A DNA stretch of 64,000 nt from the NCBI RefSeq assembly GCF_025971945.1, contig NZ_JAPDHW010000006.1, positions 124,001-188,000 on the forward strand, given 5' to 3'. The notes beneath the pieces are model-generated. The model was given only the letters and a program-made list of their open reading frames with translations. It was not told the DNA's origin and did no database searches. This document shows positions 27,469-35,923 of this stretch, piece after piece (the stretch's first letter is position 1; each line of letters begins with the position of its first letter). The position numbers and the translations under genes were made by a program. The stretch comes from Chryseobacterium kimseyorum. Its GTDB lineage: Bacteria > Bacteroidota > Bacteroidia > Flavobacteriales > Weeksellaceae.

Positions 27469-28026
27469 TTATTTCATTTCTGTTCTAAAATAACCGCTTG
27501 CCATTTCTATTTGCTCTGTTTCCCTGTTTTTTATTTTCAGTTCGAGTTTTCCGTAAATACTGTCACCAGTTTTGTAATTTTCTTTATTCAAAGTTAATTT
27601 CTGTTTTATTATTTTGTATTGATTTTGCTTAAAAAAATCATCAGTTCTTTCAACGTCACTAAAATTATCTACATCAACAGTAAAAGCGTTGCCATATTTA
27701 AAAATTACTACGTTTGTACCATTGTATCCTGTTGAAAAACCAAATGTGATTATATCCAGATTTTTTATTTTCGGACTTTTTAATGCGTAACAGTTAAACA
27801 GTATTGTATCTCCATATTTTCGACCAATTGCGAAGTCAGTGGAGTTTTTTTCAGGTTTATTGAATCCAAAATTCCAAAATATTTTTCTATCAAGACTTTT
27901 TATTTGTTGGGAATTCGATATCTTAGAATCAACTGTTATTGAATTGAATTTTGTAATCCAAAAGATACAGGAAAGTATAAACAAGATGGTAAATACTGAA
28001 AGCAGATATTTAAAAAATTTCTTCAT
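27469..28026 (-). CDS. Hypothetical membrane-anchored protein
   Basis: 185 residues with one N-terminal hydrophobic helix (FKYLLSVFTILFILSCIFWI), likely an uncleaved anchor or signal peptide. The outer part has NFGFNKPEKNSTDFAIGRKY and a beta-rich C-terminal half ending MASGYFRTEMK. No known family. It is AT-rich and monocistronic. Confidence 0.6.
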   Translation of the reverse strand: MKKFFKYLLSVFTILFILSCIFWITKFNSITVDSKISNSQQIKSLDRKIFWNFGFNKPEKNSTDFAIGRKYGDTILFNCYALKSPKIKNLDIITFGFSTGYNGTNVVIFKYGNAFTVDVDNFSDVERTDDFFKQNQYKIIKQKLTLNKENYKTGDSIYGKLELKIKNRETEQIEMASGYFRTEMK

Positions 28027-28162
28027 TACAGGTTTTTTCGATATTTAAGCAGCATTTTAAGTATCGCAATTTAATGGGATTCAAACACAAATTTTTAATT
28101 TGCTGAAATATCAATTCAAGACTTTTGCCTCGCTTTTATCAAGAGCTTATACCGAAATTAAT

Positions 28163-28363
28163 TTAATTAAAATCTTCCTGATTCTGTTCGTTTTCACTTA
28201 AAAGTTTTATTCCATTACTCCAAATTAGTTTGTGCTTACTTTTATCATCCATGTTGAGTGAATAGTCTTCCATGTCATGGTTAGTTTTGTAAATATCATC
28301 TATAGTTACTAAACCTACCTTATTAAGCTCTACCTGTTCACCATATATAACTTTTATTTGATA
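28163..28363 (-). pseudogene. Start-less gene remnant
   Basis: An open frame of 66 codons runs leftward with a protein-like composition: VELNKVGLVTIDDIYKTNHD and, later, KSKHKLIWSNGIKLLSENEQ. It begins directly after a stop codon, and no initiation codon lies in the first 30 codons. It looks like the surviving 3' end of a longer gene. Family unknown. The rest of 28027-28415 shows nothing else. Confidence 0.4.
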
Positions 28364-28414
28364 TCATACTCAACTTATTCAATTGTATTGTCAATTTACA
28401 AAGTCTATATATAA

Positions 28415-28794
28415 TCAGATTTTGTCTGTTAATTGCATAATTTTGTTGTCTTTAAAAGTAAAGATAGATGTTCCTTTCAATTCAAGTTTATGACCTTTTT
28501 CAATCCGTTCGGAAAGTCTATTGCTAAAACAGCGGAATATTTAATTTCAATTTCAGTTTCGTTATGATTGTGACTAATTGAGGTTACGTTTTGTTTTCTG
28601 GTTTCAAAATATGATTTTGCCTGTTCGGCTTGTTTTTTAAAATCACTAATTCCATTTAACGTCATACTAACTTTTTCATCCTGTATATTCTGAAAAACGA
28701 TTTCATCGTTAAAATCATGAGTCATTTTTTCAACATCAAATTCGTTATAACCTTCTATATAATTTTGGATGATTTTTTCTCTTTGTTCGTTCAT
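28415..28794 (-). pseudogene. SnoaL-like (NTF2-fold) protein with a C-terminal frameshift
   Basis: From ATG 28794 the protein begins MNEQREKIIQNYIEGYNEFD, a typical SnoaL/ketosteroid-isomerase-like start, and runs to FPNGLKKV, then stops early at 28477. If one A is added to the A5 run (plus-strand T5 at 28496-28500) the frame continues GHKLELKGTSIFTFKDNKIM and a short tail to a stop at 28415, giving 126 residues, the normal length. So this is a one-base deletion. It lies right at the edge of the prophage. A true inactivation or an assembly indel are both possible. Confidence 0.75.
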
Positions 28795-28851
28795 ATTATT
28801 TGATTTAATTTTTGACAGTTGTTCTAAACAATGACTGCTCATATAATCGCC

Positions 28852-28905
28852 AAAACAAAATGTCCAACAATTTAAAACAAAATGTCAAAAAAAAATAAAA
28901 TAGTC
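28852..28905 (+). repeat. Short direct-repeat array at the prophage edge
   Basis: AAAACAAAATGTC occurs exactly at 28852-28864 and 28874-28886, a 22-base spacing. A degenerate third copy (AAAATAAAATAGTC) lies at 28892-28905. MuA binding sites at Mu ends are also 22-base units in series. That these are transposase sites is inference. TG dinucleotides suited to a Mu-type terminus are at 28831 and 28861. Confidence 0.45.
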
Positions 28906-28928
28906 GTATATTAGAGTAAATAACAATT

Positions 28929-29150
28929 ATGATAGTAGAAATACAAGAGGCTGATTGGACAGCGTCGAAAGACAGATTTACATTTATTTTTAATAAACCT
29001 GATGAGGAAAGATATTTAATTCAAGTTTACCGAAATCATATTGAAGATAAATCATCAGTTTACATTCCGTTCATTAGTATACGAGACTATGGAGATAAGA
29101 TCTTGATAGGTACAGAAGAACCCTTTACTGGATATGTAGTTTTGAAATAG
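28929..29150 (+). CDS. Small hypothetical protein at the prophage end
   Basis: 73 residues, MIVEIQEADWTASKDRFTFI at the start and SIRDYGDKILIGTEEPFTGY near the end; predominantly beta. Reads rightward, against the tail operon, with its own terminator. Position at the outer end of the prophage suggests an accessory (moron) gene. No family recognised. Confidence 0.6.
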   Translation: MIVEIQEADWTASKDRFTFIFNKPDEERYLIQVYRNHIEDKSSVYIPFISIRDYGDKILIGTEEPFTGYVVLK

Positions 29151-29168
29151 CAGAAAATATATGAACTA

Positions 29169-29197
29169 AAAAAGCACTCATCAGAGTGCTTTTTTTA
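29169..29197 (+). terminator. Terminator after the 73-residue gene
   Basis: AAAAAGCACTC and GAGTGCTTTTTTT form a perfect stem with a four-base loop and a T run. Confidence 0.85.
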
Positions 29198-29230
29198 TTA
29201 TCTTTAAATACCATTTAAACAACATTTAAA

Positions 29231-29515
29231 ATGAAAGTGAGAGGCACAATTGTAGAAGATGTAAAAGCAGCTGACAAATCAGTCATTGTAGAATTTCACG
29301 GCGATAAAGAGAAGCAGCATTTTGAACTGCATTGCCTGTTTAGCCCTTTTTATTTAGAAATGAAGAAATGGGATTCCTGGGATTTTATTATAAAAATGAA
29401 AAGTGAAATTTTCACAGACCCGAAAACCAGTGAGAAGTCTTACTTCACACACTTAATCTGCAAGAGAGCCGATAATAAGTTTGGTTTGGGTGATATACCT
29501 GAAAAATATAAATAA
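29231..29515 (+). CDS. Small hypothetical protein
   Basis: 94 residues beginning MKVRGTIVEDVKAADKSVIV, with HCLFSPFYLEMKKWDSWDFI and a C-terminal YFTHLICKRADNKFGLG. Mixed alpha/beta, no known domain. It is a separate transcription unit: a terminator precedes it and another follows. It resembles the 73-residue gene in being a small rightward accessory gene. Confidence 0.6.
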   Translation: MKVRGTIVEDVKAADKSVIVEFHGDKEKQHFELHCLFSPFYLEMKKWDSWDFIIKMKSEIFTDPKTSEKSYFTHLICKRADNKFGLGDIPEKYK

Positions 29516-29537
29516 AGGCACTCAATTGAGTGCCTTT
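29514..29537. terminator. Shared terminator of two convergent small genes
   Basis: AAAGGCACTC, loop AATT, GAGTGCCTTT: a perfect 10-base-pair palindrome overlapping the last bases of the rightward 94-residue gene and following the leftward 47-residue gene. Confidence 0.85.
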
Positions 29538-29545
29538 AGATTAAA

Positions 29546-29689
29546 TCAGTTCTTTGTTGGTCTGTCTTCTTTAAGAAGACTTACGAGATCGACTTTTAAA
29601 CCTTTTTCCTTCAGAAGTTTTTCTTCTGCTGCTTTAATAATTTTCGCTTTGATACCGGGAAAATTAATTTTAATTGCTGATTTTGCCAT
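29546..29689 (-). CDS. Small basic protein of 47 residues
   Basis: Begins MAKSAIKINFPGIKAKIIKA and ends VSLLKEDRPTKN. One long lysine-rich amphipathic helix is likely. It is the last gene of the leftward late region, 59 bases after the methylase gene, and ends at the palindrome terminator. Codon use and the clean terminator support a real gene. It could be a small nucleic-acid-binding or regulatory protein, but nothing proves it. Confidence 0.6.
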   Translation of the reverse strand: MAKSAIKINFPGIKAKIIKAAEEKLLKEKGLKVDLVSLLKEDRPTKN

Positions 29690-29748
29690 ATTTTTTAATT
29701 AATTTATATCTCTAATATAAAAAATTATAATGACAATTGCAATTATTT

Positions 29749-30579
29749 CTAACCAAAATAACGATATATCATAATATCTTCATAACTCGCATTGTGGGTC
29801 AAAGATGTATTTAACTTCATAGTCGTTGCACCATCAAAGGGGCTCCTACAATAGCCTCGGGTCTCCATCCAATCACACAGTTCAATGATCTGACTTTTAT
29901 TACTTGTAAAGTAGAAATATGAGGTATCTTCAATAGTCTTCAAAACGTTGAGATAATCTGATAGTTTCCAATAGTCAGGTTTGCTGTATGTAGAACAGTC
30001 TGTTGACAAATAAGGCGGATCAACTAAAAATACAACATTAGGATGGTTTTTATATTCTGCGAACAAATCTCTGTAATCTTTCTTCACACGATTTACGCCC
30101 TCCAAATAACCATCAGCACGATAATCTGAAAGCCTCACTTTATTATAGAATTTTTCTTTCTTTAGCTGCTCAAATGATGTCACATAATTCATCGAAAATA
30201 ATAGACTTGATGAGATAGTCACCCAATCGATAAAACCTTCTTCTTTTGAAATCCTGCCAATAATTTCAGAATGCAAATCATCGGGCAAACGTTCCTTTCT
30301 TGCTTCAGATTTTGCGCAAATAACACGAATATCACTTAGCAGGTTGTTAGTTTTATCTACATATTCTAAACGTTGAGAATAGCCGTCAAAATCATTGTAG
30401 ATCACTTTTGCATCAGGATAATATTCCTTTACGGTGTGACTCAGTAAACCGGAACCGCCAAATAGATCAACATAGACAGCATCTGCCGGGAATTCATTTA
30501 AAGCCTCTTTAAATGGTTTTAAAAATCTTCTTTTTTGCCCCTGAAAAGGTAGAGGCGCCTGTACATAATTGTACTTCAT
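29749..30579 (-). CDS. Phage DNA adenine N6-methyltransferase (D12 class)
   Basis: 276 residues in the Dam/M.DpnII order: PFQGQKRRFLKPF near the N terminus (AdoMet motif X), VYVDLFGGSGLLSHTV (FxGxG, motif I), YNDFDGY, and the catalytic motif IV VFLVDPPYLSTDC near residue 187. No partner endonuclease is nearby, so it is an orphan, most likely protecting phage DNA from host restriction, in the place where Mu carries mom. The target sequence cannot be told. Confidence 0.88.
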   Translation of the reverse strand: MKYNYVQAPLPFQGQKRRFLKPFKEALNEFPADAVYVDLFGGSGLLSHTVKEYYPDAKVIYNDFDGYSQRLEYVDKTNNLLSDIRVICAKSEARKERLPDDLHSEIIGRISKEEGFIDWVTISSSLLFSMNYVTSFEQLKKEKFYNKVRLSDYRADGYLEGVNRVKKDYRDLFAEYKNHPNVVFLVDPPYLSTDCSTYSKPDYWKLSDYLNVLKTIEDTSYFYFTSNKSQIIELCDWMETRGYCRSPFDGATTMKLNTSLTHNASYEDIMIYRYFG

Positions 30580-30606
30580 AATATATAATTTAAATAATTG
30601 TTTTGC

Positions 30607-30763
30607 TATATTTGCAGCCTCACTGTATTAAACAACAAAACCACCATAAGAAGACTTTTGTCCTCCAACGGTGGCTTTGTTGCTAATAAAAATACAGTGA
30701 GACGTTTTTTATTGTTGGAGGACGTTTTTTAATTCCTTTCCTCCTTGGAATTATACTAACCTT
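30607..30763 (+). ncRNA. Structured leader RNA with possible pseudoknot
   Basis: A -7 box TATATTTG (30607-30614) is followed by a long hairpin: CACTGTATT (30621-30629) with AATACAGTG (30691-30699), CAACAAA (30633-30639) with TTTGTTG (30676-30682), and CCACC (30641-30645) with GGTGG (30670-30674). Its loop carries GTCCTCCAAC (30660-30669), exactly complementary to GTTGGAGGAC (30714-30723), which is followed by GTTTTTT. The two helices interleave, so they form a pseudoknot or switch between anti- and terminator forms. A further hairpin AATTCC/GGAATT precedes the ATG of the small membrane peptide. Confidence 0.6.
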
Positions 30764-30925
30764 ATGAAAAGAATCAAAACATTAGTTTTCTTTTTTCTTT
30801 TTTGCTTGATGATTTTGGCAATTATTTCCCAATTTATCCAAGCTGTTATGTGTCCTAAATTGACAACAATGGAAGTCTTTTTAAACACTCCTAAAAGCAT
30901 GGTATTTGACTTTAAGAGGTGTTAA
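30764..30925 (+). CDS. 53-residue single-pass membrane peptide
   Basis: Starts MKRIKTLVFFFLFCLMILAI, with one strong membrane helix, then ISQFIQAVMCPKLTTMEVFL and a short tail ending FKRC. It is read rightward against the tail operon and overlaps the end of the next gene by 14 bases. The leader is highly structured. Small hydrophobic peptides with structured 5' regions recall type I toxins or superinfection proteins; peptides with a similar CPKLT-type tail may be widespread in Bacteroidetes phages, but I cannot confirm this. Confidence 0.6.
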   Translation: MKRIKTLVFFFLFCLMILAIISQFIQAVMCPKLTTMEVFLNTPKSMVFDFKRC

Positions 30926-31277
30926 AATCTACAATAGACTTCAAACCGTGATTTTTATCTAATTTATTTAATATCCAAGTCAAAGCTTTTCCGGCTTTAC
31001 TCAGCGTACCGTCACGCTCATTCTTTCCTAAAGCACTGGAAATGGTTTCTTCCGGATTGCCAAACTTGTAACCTTCATCAGTTCTCAGCGTTTTATTCCA
31101 AAGCGTACGAAACTCACGATTCCCAAATTTGTCAATGTTCACGGCAGTACTTCTGAAATATCCTTTTGCATTATCTTTCGATGTGATCAGCACTACAACA
31201 TAATTGATGATTGTCAATGGAAGCAAAAGAATGTAAGCTACCAAAAACAGCAATACGTCAACACAATATCTTTTCAT
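30912..31277 (-). CDS. Hypothetical membrane protein of the tail-end operon
   Basis: 121 residues with an N-terminal hydrophobic stretch (VDVLLFLVAYILLLPLTIIN and VVVLITS), one or two membrane segments, followed by a soluble part with NREFRTLWNKTLRTDEGYKF. It starts four bases inside the preceding gene (ATGA-type overlap), so it is translated from the same message. Function unknown; membrane location suggests a role in lysis or exclusion. Confidence 0.6.
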   Translation of the reverse strand: MKRYCVDVLLFLVAYILLLPLTIINYVVVLITSKDNAKGYFRSTAVNIDKFGNREFRTLWNKTLRTDEGYKFGNPEETISSALGKNERDGTLSKAGKALTWILNKLDKNHGLKSIVDFNTS

Positions 31278-31771
31278 ATACTGTCTATTTTCGTTTGAAA
31301 TTTATCTTTGTAAATGCCCATAAATTGCGCGAAAACATCTACCAAATCAATTGATTTAGTTTTAATGAGAAAACGAACGTATTGAACCGATTGAGCCTTT
31401 AAAGTTTCGATTTCTTCTGAAATAACATTCCCGTCATCATCTTTAAGCTGGCGAATTCCTGTTAAAAGTTTTCCGGAAGCTCCCATAATCTCTTCTACGT
31501 TACCTTCATGAATCTGCCAGTTAGGCATTGTCAGTCTTTTATGAATGACATTGCCATCCTTCAAAATAAGGTACTGACGGACGTTTACATAGATTCTTTC
31601 CTCATCTCCTTCCATATCAGGAGTATTGAATCCTGTGACCACTAATTTTCTTGCAAATTGTGGATAGATTGGATGGTCAGGCAAAGCCATTTCATACCAT
31701 GATTTCCCGATGCTTTTAATAGCGTCAATCATTGCCTGATCTTCAGGCTTTATTATTAATTCTGTATTCAT
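31274..31771 (-). CDS. Hypothetical phage protein
   Basis: 165 residues, MNTELIIKPEDQAMIDAIKS at the start, with GFNTPDMEGDEERIYVNVRQ in the middle. It follows the fibre gene by two bases, so may be a fibre assembly or attachment factor. No family recognised. Confidence 0.6.
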   Translation of the reverse strand: MNTELIIKPEDQAMIDAIKSIGKSWYEMALPDHPIYPQFARKLVVTGFNTPDMEGDEERIYVNVRQYLILKDGNVIHKRLTMPNWQIHEGNVEEIMGASGKLLTGIRQLKDDDGNVISEEIETLKAQSVQYVRFLIKTKSIDLVDVFAQFMGIYKDKFQTKIDSI

Positions 31772-31773
31772 TA

Positions 31774-33714
31774 TTACAATTTATAAGCTTTTGTTATTGA
31801 AGTAGATACAATCTGAGAGCCAGGTCTTGCCACAAATTGGGCAAAAATTGAATACCCCTCGTTATTGCTTAGTGTTTTAGAAGTATTGTAACCTCCAATG
31901 ATAGTTCTAAATACATTACCTGTTTTTATAAAAGTGACTACTAGTGGAGCCGGTACGGTAAGTATTAATATAGTTACACCCTCAACATTAATATAAACAT
32001 AAGGACCATCAGCAGGTGACCAAAAATCGAAACTAACTAGTGAGTTCATAGCGACAGAGTTCACTGTATCGGAGTAACCTAATCCTATGAAACTATGCTC
32101 ATAATCATGTTGCCAGTTTTTCTGACTAAAATTAATTGTTAACTCTATTAGAAAATCTTCACCCTCTGCAAAAATTTCAGAACTCTTAAAATTTACTTTA
32201 GGTATAGGTTGTGCAGCTCCGAAAGGAGTATCGACTGAAAAATTACCTCCGAGGGCTACATCATTCGGGTTAGGGTTTGCTCCTCCTGCATATAAAATAT
32301 CCCAAGTTAAAGCATTTAAATTTACAGGTGTAACAGACTGCACAATTCTTAAATCCAAACTTGCAATATATACCTTGACACCGCTCGTTAATTTAATAAA
32401 ATATTGACCTTCTGGAAAATTATAAAAATTGTAATAAAAAATTAAATCTAACCCAGAAGCATTCAGTTGTATCTGATTATTTGGTATAGTGGCTACTACT
32501 GTCGTTTTATCTGAAGCTAGAATCTGTATTCCCATACTTAGCTGATTTAGATTTAAATTAGCACCTTTCAATAAGATATATTCAACAGAATCATATTGGT
32601 TTTGGATAATAGGTGGTGCTATCAAATTAACGCTCATTTCGCCTGCCGAACCTAAGCCGCCATTTAAAACCTGTGCAAGTGCTAATGACTGTTCAATACT
32701 CATTCCCTGAGCCGTTTTTAGCCAATCTTGATAATCAGCATATTGAAATTTGCGTTTTGATCCTGTTGCATCTGTACCGTAAAAATTTCGATTATTGTAT
32801 GTCACTTGTTGCGGTAATGTTTCGGCATTGTCTTCCAAAACCAAAGCAGACATTCTCGCACGTGCTGTTAAGTGCAATTGCTCTGTAGGCGAATCAGTGC
32901 CAAATCCAAATTTAATACCTGCCGGATCACGGTATATTGATGAATTTTTAAACTCTGAACCATTCCAAAATAAAAGGTATCCAACACCGGGATTGATAGC
33001 TTTAAAACTCGCAGTTCCTGATGCTCTGTTTACAAAATAGTTTCCGTCAGCTGATGGTTTGTCAAGCTTTCCATTTAAAGCAGATTGCAAGCCTTCAACC
33101 ATCGCAATAGTAATGTTTGTCAATCCTGTAGGCAGATAGTTTCCGGCAACATTTTTTGCACCGCCTTTGAACATGAAAAGACTAAAGTTTCCATTTACAG
33201 GAATTGCAATAAAATCATTTTGCTGAAATTCGTAGTTTGCAGAATTAGCGACAAAAGCAGACAAAGAAGTTTCAGAAGCCTGAATCAAATCTGTAAGACC
33301 TAAAGCCTCAATTTTGTCAGCTCTTATCTTTCCTGCCGTCACAAAATCAGCTATCATCATCGACATTGCAACGATCTGTTCTTTATTGTAGACTTCCGGT
33401 GAAGCACCTTCATCAACCAATGCAACATTATCCGGAATATCACCAACTCCTAAAGCCATTCGCCACGCTTGTGTTTGCTCGTAGTTTAAATTGGAAGCGT
33501 CCAACTTTGCAAGGTATGAAGTGTGAGCATTGACATCATTTGCATGAGAATTTCCTAGCTTATTTTGTAATGCCTGTTCTAAAAGGCTAACATCGGATAT
33601 GCTTACCTTTTCATCTTTGAACCGGATAGCACTCCAAGTATATTGAAATTGTGCTTCAGTCGGGATATCATCCGTTTGAAAATATTGGAAAACTGTATTT
33701 CTTAATTCTGACAT
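31774..33714 (-). CDS. Phage tail fibre protein
   Basis: 646 residues, the largest gene near the outer end of the tail operon. The N terminus (RNTVFQYFQTDDIPTEAQFQ, then WSAIRFKDEKVSISDVSLLE) resembles baseplate-anchoring parts of Bacteroidetes fibres. The middle is rich in Gly, Asn and Ser, with PGVGYLLFWNGSEFKNSSIY and FGTDSPTEQLHLTARARMS, like trimeric beta-structured fibres. The C-terminal half is probably the receptor-binding part. Order (after the collar-domain protein) supports the call. No chaperone-type intramolecular domain is evident. Confidence 0.7.
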   Translation of the reverse strand: MSELRNTVFQYFQTDDIPTEAQFQYTWSAIRFKDEKVSISDVSLLEQALQNKLGNSHANDVNAHTSYLAKLDASNLNYEQTQAWRMALGVGDIPDNVALVDEGASPEVYNKEQIVAMSMMIADFVTAGKIRADKIEALGLTDLIQASETSLSAFVANSANYEFQQNDFIAIPVNGNFSLFMFKGGAKNVAGNYLPTGLTNITIAMVEGLQSALNGKLDKPSADGNYFVNRASGTASFKAINPGVGYLLFWNGSEFKNSSIYRDPAGIKFGFGTDSPTEQLHLTARARMSALVLEDNAETLPQQVTYNNRNFYGTDATGSKRKFQYADYQDWLKTAQGMSIEQSLALAQVLNGGLGSAGEMSVNLIAPPIIQNQYDSVEYILLKGANLNLNQLSMGIQILASDKTTVVATIPNNQIQLNASGLDLIFYYNFYNFPEGQYFIKLTSGVKVYIASLDLRIVQSVTPVNLNALTWDILYAGGANPNPNDVALGGNFSVDTPFGAAQPIPKVNFKSSEIFAEGEDFLIELTINFSQKNWQHDYEHSFIGLGYSDTVNSVAMNSLVSFDFWSPADGPYVYINVEGVTILILTVPAPLVVTFIKTGNVFRTIIGGYNTSKTLSNNEGYSIFAQFVARPGSQIVSTSITKAYKL

Positions 33715-33715
33715 T

Positions 33716-34570
33716 TTATTGAAAGTTAGGTTCTATAAATAGTGCGATTCTTGAAGGCTGTACGATATTGTGAGCCTGATTGCCTCCGAAACTGATTCTG
33801 ATGTTTTTGTGCATATATGCAACGGAACTACCACCTATTGAGGCTGTAGATTGGTTCTGAATCGAAATAATTCCACTGCCATTATCACTCGAAGGCGCAA
33901 TTGTGTAAATAGTTCCTGATAATTGTGGTAATTGTGCTGCTGTTAACTGATGAGTTTTTGAACCAACGTTAACCCCGAAAGTATCAAAGAAATTATCGTC
34001 CGGATCATGTCCTACAATTGTTTTTCCACGAGTGTCGAGGCATTCTTTCCAGCCGTCTGGTATTTCATCAACTGGACGATTAAACGCCCAAATAACACCG
34101 CCATTAAAGACAGGAGCCGTTTTCATTTTCAAAACTTCAATATCTGCTATCACCAAATCAAGATCAGATTGATTTGCTTTGGAATCAATTGCTTCCTTCA
34201 TCTCTTTTAAAGTAGGAATACGTACAAATTCATCCCAATTATACGTTACAGAAGCATTACCAAATTTGACGGTCTTTTTTTGAATCAGAACTTTTGAAAC
34301 CTGATTTTTAAAAACCTTTGTGATATCTTCCTGCTGAATGAAAACTGTTTGATCGACCGTACCACCTTCGAAGGCAAGAACATCACCGCCAATGGCAACG
34401 ATTCCCGGACTTACCAAAGTTCCGACAACCTCGCAACCGGATAAGATGGTTAGATGCCCGGCAATGTTTCCAAGCACATTGAAAATAGTGTACGCTTCTT
34501 GTATCTGATCCATCAGATCGGCAGTCAATGGAACGCCGTCAGTCTGCATAAATTTGAAATTCAGTCTCAT
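33716..34570 (-). CDS. Tail protein with phage collar domain
   Basis: 284 residues. The C-terminal part has the tail-collar pattern: GGVIWAFNRPVDEIPDGWKE, then a DTRGKTIVGHDPDD-like strip, THQLTAAQLPQLSGTI, and an ending with SRIALFIEPNF. The N-terminal 150 residues include AGHLTILSGCEVVGTLVSPG and probably bind the baseplate. Collar domains sit at the base of fibres. Two bases separate it from the fibre gene. Confidence 0.75.
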   Translation of the reverse strand: MRLNFKFMQTDGVPLTADLMDQIQEAYTIFNVLGNIAGHLTILSGCEVVGTLVSPGIVAIGGDVLAFEGGTVDQTVFIQQEDITKVFKNQVSKVLIQKKTVKFGNASVTYNWDEFVRIPTLKEMKEAIDSKANQSDLDLVIADIEVLKMKTAPVFNGGVIWAFNRPVDEIPDGWKECLDTRGKTIVGHDPDDNFFDTFGVNVGSKTHQLTAAQLPQLSGTIYTIAPSSDNGSGIISIQNQSTASIGGSSVAYMHKNIRISFGGNQAHNIVQPSRIALFIEPNFQ

Positions 34571-35055
34571 ATTAAATCGATTCTGTAATTTTTACTTTGT
34601 AACATATAATATTCAATTTCAGCACGTAGCTGTAATTGGTTGATTCCTGTGTTTGGGATTTTGACAATAAAGTCATAATCACTATTTAATTCGGCTTCTG
34701 TGTAGAGATACATCGGTAAGCTGTCGACATAAAGCCATTGTGTTTTAGTTCGCCACTGGTCGTCTTCAGCCTCCGTATACAGATAAACACCATCAAACAA
34801 AACAGCTTTAACGATTTCTATTCTCCTTTCTACCGGGTCGAAATAATCGTTTAATCGTTTTTGCATTGAGAACTTTTGGCAGGTTGTATTCATCCTGATA
34901 AGGTTCTGTTTTCTTGCTTTTAACAATTCGCTATATAAAGCTTCCAATGGTAGTATTAAAACTAAAACAATAGCACTGATTATCGGTTTGCGTAAAAAAG
35001 TAGGTAGCCATTCGATAGCTAACTTTTTAAAATTGATATTGAAAACACTATCCAT
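34567..35055 (-). CDS. Hypothetical tail/baseplate protein
   Basis: 162 residues; one hydrophobic segment (KPIISAIVLVLILPLEALYS), then KQNLIRMNTTCQKFSMQKRL and two copies of a YLYTEAE motif near the C terminus. It starts right after the J-like gene and overlaps the collar gene by four bases. The position fits the gp48/gpI slot of Mu-like baseplates, but the sequence does not prove that. Confidence 0.5.
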   Translation of the reverse strand: MDSVFNINFKKLAIEWLPTFLRKPIISAIVLVLILPLEALYSELLKARKQNLIRMNTTCQKFSMQKRLNDYFDPVERRIEIVKAVLFDGVYLYTEAEDDQWRTKTQWLYVDSLPMYLYTEAELNSDYDFIVKIPNTGINQLQLRAEIEYYMLQSKNYRIDLI

Positions 35056-35056
35056 T

Positions 35057-35920
35057 TTATACGATGTATTGTAAACCTGTGAAATCTTCCACTTTAAACC
35101 TTCCTGATGCAGGAATCACAGACATATTAACTGGCTGGTAAAAACCATAGCCGTTCTGTCCCGGATCAATCCATTTAGACTGAATCTGCAACGTTTGTAA
35201 ATCTTCCACGCCATCCACAGCGAGCATTACCGCTTCCAGTCTTTGAACGCTCAGTTCACCATTGAAAGGAAGGTTTTGTAAAAACGTTTGAATTGCTTCT
35301 TGTACGGGGAATTTTGCGGTTAAAATATTCATGCCGTCAGCTTTTAAAACCATAGGATCGTACTTTACTTTAAATGCAAACTTTAGCATGTCCGGCAGAT
35401 AATTGATAATTGTTACATGATCTCCTGCCGGCGAAATTTCTTCGATGTATTTTGCAAAAGCGCTCATGATTTCCGGTGAAAAAACATCATCTAAATTTTG
35501 CGGTGCAATCTTCATTACTATTTTTGCTCGGCCATTATCGATCACACGATTGCAGGCTGCATACTTCACTATTTTACTTGCTTCAATTTGCTCGTCAGTT
35601 GCAATCACATCTGCACCATTATCTTCAAAAGTTAGTTTGAACTGGTCGCTTTCATTTTGGAGATCAAATCCATATTGAAAACGCAAAGCTTCAGAACGGT
35701 ATCTTCTGAGATTAAAAACTTTCTGAATTGCAATGAGATCCCGAATTTCCTGCAGATGAAAATTTGCAACCTGCATGAAGTTGAAAATTGACCAGGCAAC
35801 GACATCAAATATCATCTTCCAAATAGAAACTCGTGATGTGCTATTTAAACCGGAAAGAAGAGGATTGCTGTCTTTAGCAGCCTGCATTTCTGCAAATATT
35901 TGTTCAAATGTTTTATTCAT
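35057..35920 (-). CDS. Probable baseplate J/gp47-like protein
   Basis: 287 residues, MNKTFEQIFAEMQAAKDSNP at the start with WSIFNFMQVANFHLQEIRDL, then a middle LRRYRSEALRFQYGFDL and a C-terminal half with VQEAIQTFLQNLPFNGELSV and VEDLQTLQIQSKWIDPGQNG. The general plan (helical N terminus, beta-rich middle, VDGV-type C terminus) matches the wedge proteins of contractile tails. Placed by order after the LysM-like gene. Confidence 0.55.
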   Translation of the reverse strand: MNKTFEQIFAEMQAAKDSNPLLSGLNSTSRVSIWKMIFDVVAWSIFNFMQVANFHLQEIRDLIAIQKVFNLRRYRSEALRFQYGFDLQNESDQFKLTFEDNGADVIATDEQIEASKIVKYAACNRVIDNGRAKIVMKIAPQNLDDVFSPEIMSAFAKYIEEISPAGDHVTIINYLPDMLKFAFKVKYDPMVLKADGMNILTAKFPVQEAIQTFLQNLPFNGELSVQRLEAVMLAVDGVEDLQTLQIQSKWIDPGQNGYGFYQPVNMSVIPASGRFKVEDFTGLQYIV

Positions 35921-35923
35921 TTT

